A DNA stretch of 64,000 bases. It comes from Engraulis encrasicolus. Taxonomy: Eukaryota; Chordata; Actinopteri; Clupeiformes; Engraulidae. The notes beneath the pieces are model-generated. The model saw nothing but the letters and a program-made list of their open reading frames with translations. It had not been told where the DNA came from and made no database searches. The DNA lies in NCBI RefSeq assembly GCF_034702125.1, contig NC_085872.1, forward strand, positions 34,024,588 to 34,088,587, in the 5' to 3' direction. The number at the start of each line of letters is the position of its first letter. The first letter of the stretch is position 1. Of this stretch, positions 1 through 40,899 are shown one piece after another. A program made the translations under genes and the position numbers.

Positions 1-880
1 AACAGCGTCTCATCCTTATTTTATCATAGAATGTTGGGAGTATTAAATGTTAGTTGAGTGACCGGAAATGTTGTTCACCTTAGTTAGTCCTATGGCAAGT
101 GAAGTCACACCTCATGTGGCAGCCAGCATGCATTTCTATAACTGCTTGGATTTTGATGTGTTTTCATTCTTGGGTACCTTGCCATCAGTTGTTTATCATA
201 TCCACAAGAAACGTGCATCCATCTCATCGGTCGTTTTGCTCTTGTGCAGCATGTCGCACTCCCTCTGTTGCTGATTGGCTGGAGCCAGTTGCGAGCGGCT
301 GGCTGCGGCAAGTTTCTACCCTGGTGGTCCACGAGCACCTGATCCTGAGTTGGTTTTATAATCAGTCGGCTTCACACGGTGAGACAACTAGACATACTAA
401 TCTTTTTAGGCGTGTCCTGTTTCTCATAAGTAAATGACAACACTTTGCAGATCTCATGTATGACTATAACTCAGCAAGTCTCTGTGTGTATAACGTGGCT
501 GCTGCGTCCCTGGATTTTGACAATGACTGCTTGAATGCTGCTCCACAAACATCAAACTGTATTTGTTTACCATGTTGTCTCATGTTGTAAGCAGTCTGGT
601 GGGTCTGGCCGTGGCTATCAAACTGGGATAAATCCATGCTTACATTACGAGAATTTCAGGTTACAAAACAAGTGCTGTGCGGAATTAATGAAAGTGCCAG
701 TATCACTGATAACAAGTAATAGTGCAAGCGTAACATCAGAAATCGCTCATTTGGCGCAGTCATTGAACACATTGACTGCACACACACTTGTATAACTGTT
801 TAGATAACGCTCATTCGTATTTCACCGCCACGAACCAACCACTATCCTCCCCTGCTACGGTTTCATTCACTTACAGGGCT
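1..880. other. Upstream intergenic sequence, no gene recognised
   Basis: No open reading frame here looks like a known protein, and no repeat family is recognised. The stretch lies upstream of the per2 promoter and may hold distal regulatory sequence. Confidence 0.5.
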
Positions 881-934
881 CGCTACTACTGATTTGCCCA
901 CACGTCTCGCATGCCGTCACTGGACGTGGTTTTC

Positions 935-1082
935 CACGTGAGGCGTATGACATCCTTATGTAAAGAGACTGGCGGATTTGTAGACCAATCGGCTGTCTTG
1001 TCTTCCACGGCTTCATGTTTTCTATGGAAACCCAACACTCGTAGCCAATGAAGCTGCATAGAAGGAGGGCCAGTGGGCGGGG
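935..1082 (+). promoter_or_regulatory. per2: per2 core promoter with adjacent E-box and D-box
   Basis: A perfect E-box (CACGTG) lies at 935-940 and a D-box (TTATGTAA) at 956-963, 15 bp apart. Two CCAAT boxes follow at 985-989 and 1035-1039, and a GC box (GGGCGGGG) at 1075-1082. A closely spaced E-box plus D-box is the established light-responsive module of zebrafish per2: CLOCK/BMAL binds the E-box and PAR-bZIP factors such as TEF bind the D-box. That this copy works the same way is inferred from motif content, spacing and position just upstream of the first exon. Confidence 0.75.
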
Positions 1083-1096
1083 TTTGAATTGAGGTC

Positions 1097-1291
1097 ATGC
1101 TGAGCGCTCGAGATTCAGGGCAGAATCGTGAGTGAACATTGAACGTAACAGCGAGTGCAGTGTGTCAGTGACCACAAGCGGCTTCACCATCGAGGAAATT
1201 AGGGGAAAATATCAACCCTTTTGAAGATTTAAAATTCAGTGGGGAGAGGTGCCATTTGCGGCTACATAGAAAACATCTATAACCTCGTCAA
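1097..1291 (+). other. per2: per2 exon 1, non-coding (5' UTR), start approximate
   Basis: The interval sits just downstream of the GC and CCAAT boxes and ends at a strong donor (AAG then gtatgt) after base 1291. It has no long ORF. The next exon begins at 8134 with 114 nt of 5' UTR before the start codon, so an upstream non-coding exon is expected. The transcription start is not determined. If it lies before 1097, the exon would carry a 12-codon upstream ORF starting at the ATG at 1097. Confidence 0.5.
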
Positions 1292-4200
1292 GGTATGTTT
1301 TGACTCGTTGTTTGTTGCTTTAACTGTTGTAGCAGAATGATGTTGTATAACATATTGACATCCATTCATTGCAATGTGACTTGTTATGAGATCATTGCTA
1401 ACTTTAACAACCTCCGATCACGTCATTATACACATGGTTCAACTCGAAATATGTAACTTTATCCAGTTTTAAAATAATATTCAAGGAAATGTGTTCGTAT
1501 TTAGTTTAATTACAGTTTTGAGATCAGCTTGCATAACTGTGCCACGGCTCAGGTCAAAGCCGGTCACTGGAGTAGATCTCGCCCTACCCACAATTTTGAA
1601 CTGAAGTTTTCCCCTTTAATTCTGAAAGACGTCAGCTTCTCTTGAGTATGTTTCATTGATGGGTATTATGATGCATATGATGAAGTTTTGGGACCACCAG
1701 TTTCGTCTGGAAAGTGTTTACATCTAGTGATCATTGAAGTCATGTGTGGGGAACACAGACACCTATTGCACTGCCCCCTGTTGTTGAGCTAGTTTATTGA
1801 AGAACGTGCACATTATAGGTCACAAAACCCATTCCAAATCCTATGCTGTTAATCACTTATTTGTTTGTCAAAATAGTGAATTGCAGTTTGATGTTCAATG
1901 TCTGTCTGTTTTACATTTGGAAAGGGTTATGATGTAATGCTATTCGAGGTTATGTGATGGGAATTATGCATGTGATACATCTCGATAGCCTCTCTTTATA
2001 TAAGAAGGTAATGTAGACTGAAGGCCAAACACAGAGGAAATGTCTTGGCCCTAGAGAGAATGACAGGTCTACTAAAATGTCTCCTGCACTCGCACCTGCC
2101 GTTTTACATTCTGAGCCAGTTGCTCTTGTCTCAGTCTGGACAGTCTTGGGACTGAGATTTTGTGATGTTTCAGCAGATATTGTTTTAGCACTAGAGTTGT
2201 TCAGGATTTCCCTCCCAGTTTGTGTTGCCAAGGCCATGGAGGCAATTTCATTTAGGGTCTATTGTCTACATGGTCAATGTTTTCATTGTTGTTTTTATTT
2301 ATTCACTAATTGTTCATGTGGACCAACTGATGATGTATACAGTAGGCAAACACTACTCGGCCTCAGCAGCACCAGGTTATTAAAAGTGACCTAGTCCTAC
2401 ATGAGGTGCTCCAGATACCTTAATCTGGTGTTAAGGTACAGAGTGTGCACACCTCTGTTTGGACATTTGTGTTTTTCAAACATCATACTAATGCCCTTCA
2501 TTTTTTAAACTGCGGCAGCCAACACCATCCCTCTTCAACCCATCACTGCCTCATTCATTCAACTAAAATTAAATATCAAAATAATGGAACACATTGTAAG
2601 CTTGGATCTTAAATCATGGCCCTATCTGTGGTGATCAGATCAGAAATAGTTAGAAGATAACTTTTGAATCTCTCACTCATAACACTCACCGTACAGTGGC
2701 CATGTAAAGTCCTTTAGCAGCATCCAGACTGCACACACACTGGCCAGTAAATTACATTTGTAATTACTACTATCATCCCAAAGCCGTTTGTTAAACTGAT
2801 GGTTTCTATATTGTGATAATTTTACAGGAGGTTACTGTTGGGTTTGTCTTGGATGAGATTAAGTTGAGTGAATTGTTTATAGAGTTGCTATGAAATTATT
2901 TACTGGTTGCTACACCATGTGGGTGTGTGCGAGCATTCCACTGTGCAGTATGGAGTGGAGGATGACGCACGAGGAGAGGGGAGGCGCCTAGAGAAAGCTC
3001 CTGGATCTGCCTTTTTCCTTTTTTTTTCTCTTTGTCGGAAACACTGCTCTCGCCCACACACTTTTTTTTTGTTGCCAATGCCAAGCCATGAAAGTCTGAT
3101 CCACATTACATTCACTTTTCAGTTTTGGGAGTTGCATCATGGTTACAGACAGTGTTTTATATGGTTACAGTGTTTTATTCTGGCTTGGTTGTATTGTCTG
3201 GCAGTTGCTTGCCGATTCCTTTTTTTTTTCTTTTTAATTACTGGTACAGTATTGGATCGAAGTCTTAATTCTTATTTTTGACCTGTGATCATTCTAACCT
3301 GGGGTGGGGGAATCCTCTGCCCTGGTTCCTCTGCTATCACTAACCTCAAAACTGCTCAGTGTCGACAACACTCGCTTTTCTCACATGCAAATGAAACCCA
3401 TGTGGAAGATCCAACTCGCTCCATATAGCTATCCCTCCATGGCCTGAGGTTGTTTTTGGGAGATTTCCCTGCTGGTTGATCTGATCTTCCCATGCTTGTC
3501 AGTAGATGGAGAGTCGTATACATGCAAAACGCCCAGTGTTTCCTGGATATAGTGGGTTAGTGCTCCATCTCTTCCACTTGTTCACCTTGTTGACCTGTTA
3601 GTGCCCGGGCCGTTTCCATCCCAATTGCCAACTGGCAAGTGGCCAAGTGGGTGCGTATTAGGCAGGCAGGCAGGCAGGCAGTGATGTGCATTGCAACAGG
3701 TGTGGCACGATAGGCAGACAATGATTTTATGGTTATTATGTCAAAGGGAGGTGTTGCCTGAGGCTATTCCCTTGGCACTGTGGACCACAATCTCAGTACC
3801 CTGAAGCCCATGTGAATGATGTAACTGTGAAGCTGGTTCTTCATTGCTCACCTAGAAAGTGAAAGGTGGTCGCAGTGGAGTTATGTTGCAGTCATTGATT
3901 TTATGGGGAAAATATCAGATTGACATTTACAGAGGATTTTGTGCTAGGCCACTGAGCAAAACAATACTTTATTGAGTATTATTGCTATAGATAGAACTGA
4001 TAGAACTGAGCATTTGAATTTGAGAACCAGTAGAAGGGAAGTTTCCACTGACGACTAGCAAATTAAACCAAACGTAGGCCATGTTACTGGAAGGTACCAT
4101 CTGACAAAATAATAATATAGATATGGGGTACAATCAATCAATTTCATGATTCTCCACATTACGCAGAGCATCACATCACTCCAAGTTCCTTGTTATTACT

Positions 4201-7200
4201 TCCTAGTGAAATGTCCACTTCCTTTTTCTTTCAGAATATATTTAGGACTATACCAGTCCAATTATTTGTACTGTTTAACATACTTCCTTAATCTGATAAC
4301 CCTGCTTCTTTCAAATTATGTAAGATTAAGCCCTTATATAAAATTAATCAGTGTTGAAGAAGTATTGTTACCCATTTAGTTGCATAAATGTCTCAAGCTT
4401 CACTCTAAATTATAAAAGGGCATCAAGGGATGTTGTGACCAAATTAGTTAATCCCTACGCTGATTAGTGGGCATTTGTATGTCACTGTAATAATGGTTGT
4501 TATTTAACCCAGAATAGAACTCGTTTGGCATCACTGCTTATGGAGCTTACAGGTCTTTTTTCTTTAAAAAAAAAAAGTATACAAGTTATTGTAGATGGTT
4601 TAGAAGTAACGTATGCCTAACTCACAGTTTGATATACCATCATGAACCTCGATTATTACACGCATTAAGCTTATATTCTATAGTACATAGCCATATGCCC
4701 GTAATACAGTCCATCATTAACATCTGGGTTTATAATTGACTTTGAAAAAATGTGCAAGTTGCTTGGCTTGCTCTATGTGCTTAGTCATTGGTCTATAGTA
4801 CAATGTGCCTGTGGGCAAGATGCCATGTGGTCCAAAAGGCAACGACCTTAACTGCCACCTTTGCAATCCGCTGCCTGCCATTGTCAGCGGTGATCAGTGA
4901 TCACATGGCAGGGCAGTTGGGGTCTCGGTCCTTCTGTGTGTAGATTATTGGGTTTCCTCAAGACAAATAGAGGATCGTGTCCCCCAATTGGTGTGGTACG
5001 TTGTGCTATTTGTGTCCAGTGAGGAAGTGTGACTTGCTCTGATTGTGTTAGACCAAGGTTTTCTCGTATAAGGTCTTTACTAAAACCATGTTATCCAGCC
5101 ACTGTCATCATCGTTGTGCCTTTAAGAGGACCCTTTTCCCCTCATTCTCATCACCTGGCTCTGTATCCAGAGGTTCATTATAGGTCTATTCAGATGTCAC
5201 AGTGCAGGTGCAGGAGATGCCAAGCTGACAGGTCAGGAAGAACTTGCAGTGTTCTTGCTGTCAGCATGCCAAGCCGTCGAAGAGCCTTTTTCCATCTCTA
5301 TGTCCAAGCAGGCTGTCTGCAACCTGTGGCTCCTGATCAGCTTTGGAAGTGCTATGGCCATTGGCTTCCAGCCATTTGGGTCTGCTCTGTATACTGTACT
5401 CTCAACAAGCTGGAGCTAAATCAGCTATGAGCAACATAAAGGCCGTGACCTGACAAAGCTATAAAATCCAATCAAAATCTATTCCGTTTCCACCAGTATG
5501 AAATCTTGTTGCCCTCTCTGAGTGTATATGTGTAAAGAGACATGTTCATGTAATATAGGTTCAGGGGAAAGCTTCATATTCAAATAAGATTCGGTTCAGA
5601 TTGCTCCAGCATTGAATCAGAATGACTTCCATCACAGAGTTTTCTATTCTCCTCGAAAGTTGTACACAAAGGACAGTCTCCTGATAGAACTCCTTGATGT
5701 GTCTATGTTAAAGTGGTTATCTTGTCCAGTCCTGTGTTGATCCAGTGAATAACACTCGTGTTTGTTTTTTTTTGTTTTATTTCACTGAGCCAAGTCCTTC
5801 AATGCCTATCAGCGTGCCAGGGTATTGACCTCATTACTACTACAGTACTGTAGCGATACCATTGATTCACAAATACCTGTACTCATCAGCCATTGACCTG
5901 GTTGTCGCAATTAGTGTAGAATACATGTGTTTGTGTTGTAGCCCTGTCTCTGTGGTGTCAGCTGTCAAACTGAAATGTAAGCTTCAGGTTTAGCATATAG
6001 TCCGGTGCACCACTGACTCGAATTTGTGTATGTGCACACTCACAGCATAAAATTGAATTGGAACAGGTTGGTCCCATTGTCACCAATACCCAAACCAGTT
6101 GTCAATTGGGATTGGAATAATACCATCAGAATCATTGGCATGCACATTTGATGTGATTTTTGTGTGTGGTAGAGCACCAGATACAATGCACACAGATGGG
6201 TAAGCTTACTATGCATGGTGCAGTATTGATAGAACTGCGAGGGTGATCTTCCGAACTTTCTTGTTGAGGTCGTGATAGTCAAACAATGGTGGAAAATATT
6301 AATGAGAGCTCTGTTGGCCACCTGCCCCCTACATGATCCCTCCAGTATTTTACGCTGTGTTCTGATAGTTCTGAAGCAAGTATGTGAACTCCGTAGTAAA
6401 TGTAAGGCTCACAGCAAACATGTCTTCAGCCTAATTCTTAATGTAATTGTAACAACCTAGTCTAACTAGTAACGTACTTTACACACGGGAACATTGGTTA
6501 AGGATATAATCATTATGTGAAAAACTGTACTGCCTCTGTGTATGATTTTTTTTTAAACCCAGCAAACTCTGCATTCAAACAGTGCCTCCAACCAAACTCT
6601 TGAATTAAGAACTTAGACATTCTGATTATAGAGCAGTGACAATCTTGCACATTGTCTACTGGGATTAACCAATTACGTCACACAGGAGCAGAGCATTTAT
6701 CATTGTCATCTCAGCCCTTTTGACTTTCTCCTGACTAAAATCACATATCAAACTGGTAAGACATGTAAAGAGCTGCAGGTGTGACGCAAAACTTGCTAAT
6801 CTAGGCAAAGATTTCACCGTCTGCGCAGCATGCAGCGGCACGCCTGCGTGACTGACTGAAATGTGGCCCGGCAGAGTGGCACTCTGTTCTCTCTGGGTTA
6901 CTGGGTTACCTTGGCCCAGCTCCAGATAACCTTGCTTCTCGTTTCTTATCACTTTCAAATAGGCTGGCTGGCACATGGATTGGGCAGCCAGGACTGTCGA
7001 GCAAAGTTCAGTCTGACACAATGTAACGTGATTTATCTGGTTCTCATGTGCTCCGTGGCTATACGGCTACAGTATATGAATAAAAAGGGTTTTGCATGAA
7101 AAAAAAACAGATGGAAAAAAAACAGATGTAGGTTTAGTTAAGAGGCTTTGGATGACGTGTGTGTAGAGAGGGGTGGGTCACTGTAACTGGATCTCTTTGT

Positions 7201-8133
7201 ATATGAATATGTTTTGCATAGTAGGCAATATTCTTAACCTTTTAGGCTGTATGCCATCTGTAGACAAATTGAACTATTGCCAGGTTCATACATTGCTTGT
7301 TGATTGAAGTCATTTGAACCTGTAGAACACCTTAGACATGGTGTGTACATGCATGCATGGTGATGTACAGTTCAAACACATTACACTGATTACTCCAATG
7401 TTCACAAGGTGGCAGAACCAGTGAGCATGCGTCTGGGCCTCAGATTGCTCATGGAGAGATCAGGTTTTGTTTACAGTACTACAGTAGAACAGGAGATAAA
7501 GTGGTCAGATGGTCCATGATCAATTGAATCTTATTTTTACACCCCTGACACATTTCACTTCAACTGTAATACTATTGTTTTTATGCATTTCATATTTGTT
7601 ACCCACCATCCAACATCAAACGCTCCATTGGTGAATGTTTTCAAAAACCCTCTATACAGACTGAAGTATATCCAGACTACTGTTTGACATCTTTCATGTC
7701 TGTGGTGGTCTCAAATGCCATGACTATCTGACCTAATGCGGAGACCTTAGATGTAGATCTGCCCCCCCCAGGCGTCAGCAGGTAAAGGCCATCCCATAGG
7801 TCTCTCACATGGGGCACCTTTGAAGGTAGTCACACTGACCTGAGCCAGATGAGCACTCTGGTTCTAACCTACGGTGGGGAAACCTGGAATATTCCTAGTG
7901 TCCTCCCACACTTTCATCCCTGACTAGTGTTGACCCTCCGTTAGATTAGGGCAGCTGTAGAAGAGATCAAGTATTTATAGATTGTGTTTTGTTTTCATTG
8001 AGCATCCGTAATATTTTGTCTGTGTTTTAAACTAGAAAGTGTAACACACATGGTTTCAGACAGCTGCTTGTGAGTATTTTGTCCAGTGAACAAAATATTT
8101 TTTCTCTTTTTCTCTTGTGTTTCATTGTTACAG
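1292..8133 (+). other. per2: per2 intron 1
   Basis: This 6.8-kb intron runs from the gtatgt donor after 1291 to the acceptor ending at 8133. It contains a short (GGCA)n tract near 3659-3680. No convincing coding exon or classifiable transposon was seen in it. The few open frames of 60-130 codons are not conserved-looking and lack splice logic. Confidence 0.45.
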
Positions 8134-8180
8134 AGCACCTTGTGACTGGCACCATTTCAAGGTCTTCCCACAACTTGAAG

Positions 8181-8189
8181 ATGGGCTGA
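8181..8189 (+). promoter_or_regulatory. per2: Two-codon upstream ORF in per2 5' UTR
   Basis: Exon 2 starts at 8134 and the main ATG is at 8248. Between them ATG GGC TGA forms a minimal upstream ORF (Met-Gly-stop) that ends 58 nt before the main start. Upstream ORFs are known to modulate PER2 translation in mammals; a role here is inference. Confidence 0.5.
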
Positions 8190-8247
8190 TTGGGCTTTTG
8201 CCTGTTGTCCTCCCTTTCTTCACCACCACTACCACTCAGCCTGGGCG

Positions 8248-37027
<28,780 letters not shown>

Positions 37028-38235
37028 ATTGATTATGGAACAAGACGCCTTACATCTGCATTTGTATAGAATGTTCCAACAGGAAAAAGCTGATTTTTTA
37101 TTATTATGATTTTATTTCTTGTGAATAAGTGTGTGTGCGTGCGTGCGTGCGTGTGTGTGTGCGTGCGTGTGTGTGCCAGTGAGGTTAGACATAAGTGTGG
37201 GTGACATAAGAACACAATTGTATAAGTGGTTAACTGGAATGTATGCAGTATGCTTACCTTTCTGTATTCGGTCTGAGGATTTCAAACACCCTCCTGGCCT
37301 ATCCTCAGAAATCCTGTCAGGAACCAATAGCGCATGACAAAACCTCTTTTTTATGTTGATAAATATCTTTCTTCTGTTTTCTTTCTTTTTACAAATGTGT
37401 CTTTTAATGTATTTGTCCAGAGATTATCTCTTTGTTTTGTTTTCTTTTTTCATTCTTAAGATTCTTGGCATCAGACAAACTCCTATGGATTTTTTTCTGC
37501 TTGCCTTTTTTTGTCCATGGTAAAAGTGAGTTAAATCTTTCATAGTTAAAATATTTATTTATTTTTATACAGGGATAACTGGTGACAAACACTACTGTGT
37601 GCATTGTTGTGAAAGAGGGGGAAATGACTGTAGGCCTACAGTAAGTAATAATATATGAAACGGTATGGAACAGGATATTGGGGCGTTGTGACACCTTTTG
37701 GGGACAATCATTTGTTAACTAACTGAACTTGTAAAGCTTTTGATGAGACCCTAGTTCTTCAAGGTGCTAATTACTTAAAATGTACCTTAATTAATGTGAA
37801 GTTAATTCTTTTGACCAAAAGATTTAGCAAGCCTACATGAAATACACACCATTCAGGTCAGTGTGACTTAAAACAATGATTTTTATGAGGTGTGGAGATA
37901 TTCATATCTGAAATCTTTCCTAAACCATAGCCCCTTAAGTTTGGTTAATCCACATCCCTGGAGACCTAAGGTTGATTTGTCTCTGGTGGAGAAATGGAAG
38001 GCAACTTCATGACACTGGCATCTAGTGGAAAACTATGAAAATATATTAGATTTCTTTTTTGTCTCCCTTGTATATGTTAAGTCAGAAAACGTATTTATTT
38101 TGGAAGAGAGTCAATGGACAAAAGTAAGGCATGGCACTCTAAATGTATTTATCAGTGTCATTATATTGTTATGGAAAGTGTTGTTTAATAGTTGTTTATT
38201 TGTTAAAATAAAGTCAATAAATCTCTACATATCGC
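37028..38235 (+). other. per2: per2 3' UTR
   Basis: It runs from the stop codon at 37025-37027 to two overlapping-range polyadenylation signals. A GU-rich run (GTGT/GTGC units, 37128-37177) lies near its start and could bind GU-binding proteins. The rest is AT-rich with several ATTTA-like stretches. Confidence 0.65.
38207..38221 (+). terminator. per2: per2 polyadenylation signals
   Basis: AATAAA occurs at 38207-38212 and again at 38216-38221, about 1.2 kb after the stop codon. These are the first canonical signals in the 3' UTR. Confidence 0.6.
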
Positions 38236-38239
38236 CATT

Positions 38240-39340
38240 CATTTCTTATCAGATGCACAAGTCATTGTTGGCCTATGTCATCATGCAGAATCCATTGGGG
38301 ACTGAATTGTTAAGCTTTTAAAAATGAATGTGTTTTTTGAAATCAATCACAAACGTTATCTGAATGAAACCTCGGCTCGACCGTTAGGCTACATGCCATC
38401 TGTTATGGGAGCTGAGCAGCCACTGGACAGCATACAAGTAGACGCCACATCAAGGTTCCTTTGTGTCGACCCCTAGCTGTCTAGATCTGTGGCTGTAGCC
38501 GACGTGACATTTGACTGCGCCATCGGAAGGCTATGATGAAAGGTCTAGGTCATTTACTCATTCCGCCGTTCACACCTCCTGCGCCAAGTCAAAGGTGTGT
38601 GTGTGGACCTCCTACCAAGACCCAGCACCTTATGGACGCCTCTAGTAAGGATCTAACAACTCTAGGCTAGTTGAGTGGCGTTACGCCTAGTTTTTCGGTG
38701 GTCTCCACAGTGCTGGGTAGACATCGCATCTATGAGCTTGGGTATATAACAGGCCCAACACTGAACGGGAAAGAGTCACATTTTCATTTAAAGCGTACAT
38801 TATATCTATATCTACAAGCAAATTTTGCTCTACTTTTAAAAGAAGGGGTTGACTCGCGCCTAGGCTAAAAACAACCATATAAGCCATGTGACTGTGTTGT
38901 TTGACACTTTTCTAAGATCAGACGAAGCTGGGAACGGACATTGACACTTCATAAAACCCTTGGGAGGCGACATGTCCCGTCACCTGTCCGCATTATGGTG
39001 GGAAGTTGTAGCCTCAATGATAGGCCTACAGTATAGCCTCTACATCACAAAACCTGATCAGATATAGAATCTCTGACCTGATCGTGTCATGGAGTAGAAC
39101 GCCCTTTGGAAATTCTCCCAGTCAGGATTCTAGAACTCATGGCTACTCAAACATTCTACAACTCAACTTGATAAACAAACAGAATTCTCCACATCATAAT
39201 GTTCACGGTTGCCCCATTCTATTTACTGTCAATGGGTTGCCCCCATACTGCACTGTCAGAATCTTTTGGCAACTTATTCCATACTCAGGCCCAACGGCTC
39301 ACATTAGAAGCATACAAATACAGAGGGGTTTAGATAATGG
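38240..39340. other. Intergenic sequence between per2 and hes6 3' ends
   Basis: per2 and hes6 converge here. No conserved ORF, tRNA or recognisable transposon was seen. Confidence 0.45.
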
Positions 39341-39347
39341 AAATTCC

Positions 39348-39353
39348 TTTAAT
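39348..39353 (-). terminator. hes6: Candidate hes6 polyadenylation signal (ATTAAA)
   Basis: The - strand reads ATTAAA about 390 nt past the hes6 stop. No AATAAA was found closer. Confidence 0.35.
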
Positions 39354-39739
39354 TGAGAAAGCATACATCTCTGTTCTTATAAGGCGCAAGCATTGATACA
39401 AACCAGAGGCAGACTAATGAAACATCTACCTTAGCCAGGTTTTCTGGCACTCTCCGCTTTGAAACCAAGACAATTAAATATGTACAGGTGCTCTGCAATG
39501 GTATAAAAACATCCAACAAGTTTGATTATATGCAAAACATACAGACGATTATTCGAATGCTATAAAGTTTACAGATGAAAATAAAGAGCTTTCAAGAGAA
39601 AACCACACACATTAGTCGCTGTTCCAAAAAGAGGACATGTTTAGATGGCATAATGCCTGATTCTGCCTACTGCAATTAATTAGGTCTATTAATTAAATTA
39701 ATTATTCTAAGACAGTGACACAGAGTAGAAACACCGAGG

Positions 39740-40742
39740 CTACCAAGGCCTCCACATTTCCTTTGTGAAAAACGTCGTTGCAGTGCTAGGGGCGTCTTTA
39801 TGTTCAACATCTGCAGCTATGTGACTCTGCTCACTGTCAGTCTCATCCAGGTCAGAGCAGAGGTCATCCGAGGATGAGGAGGGAGACGGGGACAGGGCCG
39901 AGTTGCCACCACCAGACCCGCTTCTCTCTGCTGGTGACAGCATTGCTTCAGTTGAAGTGCTGTAGTGGTTCGAGGAGTCTGACATCAAATCGGACAAAAG
40001 ATCTTGGAAACAGTCTTCGTCATTTAAAGGCATGCATTCCAAGAGGTGGTTCAGGAGATCTGCTGCTATCGTTGCGTCAAGGCCAGGGCAGTTGGACACA
40101 AATGTATGGACTTCATGCATGCACTGAATGTATCCAGCCGCAAATCTCTCGCTCGCCTCCCGGTTTACGTTTTCCGTCTCTAAAACAAAAACAAACATGT
40201 ATCACAAAAATGCGAAACCACACTGCGATAGAAATTATTTACTAGGTATTTACTTCCCCGTAAGATGCACGTTAGCTGCCTGAAATCAATGGCAATTACC
40301 TTTGGCACGATTTTGAAGAATAGTCTCGACACGTTTGACAGTCATCTCCAAAACCTCAGCATTCTCCATTTTTGACGGCGCCTGATGAAGATAAGAAATA
40401 ACGTTTGAAATCTACTGCGCCAATGACACTATGTGTGGATAGACGTAAGCTGGCTAGCTGTGCACTGACAAGAATAACTTACATCTGCCTCTGCGAGGAG
40501 TGATCTGAGTTCTTGCAAACTTTCATTGATGCGTGCTCTTCTTTTCTTCTCAACCAACGGCTTTCTTGTCTATAAAAATAAGTCAGATGCTATAATGGTA
40601 GGCCTACACAGACGTGTCCTTTCATGGCGTGCAAATATGAACAATTAAACATACTTCTTACCTTTCGGTCTCCTTTAATGCTGTAACATTCGTCCTCGCT
40701 CCGGGTTAGTTCCATTTTGCCACTGTTAGAGGCAGGGGCCAT
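39740..40742 (-). CDS. hes6: Hes family bHLH transcription factor 6 (four exons, 229 aa)
   Basis: HES6 is a nuclear bHLH-Orange protein that promotes neurogenesis and myogenesis, partly by opposing HES1, and in fish works in somite segmentation. Coding exons on the - strand in order: 40742-40662, 40569-40483, 40381-40300, 40179-39740, all with GT-AG borders and a consistent frame. The basic region starts near residue 29 and has the HES-specific proline (P31) before EKKRRARIN. Helix-loop-helix spans about 32-83 with the short loop typical of HES6. The Orange domain is about 92-130 (SERFAAGYIQCMHEV). A Ser/Asp-rich acidic tail ends in the Groucho-binding WRPW (226-229). It is tail-to-tail with per2, as PER2 and HES6 are neighbours in human. 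Zebrafish homologues are also named her13-type. Confidence 0.93.
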
Positions 40743-40814
40743 GTTGTTATGCCGTAGCCTGGAAATGAGTGGCGAACAGACTGCAGAGACTGCCGTTACG
40801 ATCTTTGAATGGTG

Positions 40815-40827
40815 CAGATGGCAGATG
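40815..40827 (-). promoter_or_regulatory. hes6: Paired E-boxes upstream of hes6
   Basis: Two CAGATG E-boxes (40815-40820 and 40822-40827) sit 7 bp apart, about 75 bp before the hes6 start codon. Proneural bHLH factors such as neurogenin and NeuroD favour this E-box type. They may lie in the promoter or the 5' UTR. Confidence 0.4.
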
Positions 40828-40899
40828 GTGGGCGAGCACCGTTAGAAACAAAGATCCGCACACTGCGTGCTAACAAGCACTACATATACTGTGCAAAGT

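Noticed and set aside
2907..3281. 124-codon ORF in per2 intron 1
   Set aside because: Phe/Leu-rich translation of T-rich sequence; no splice or domain support.
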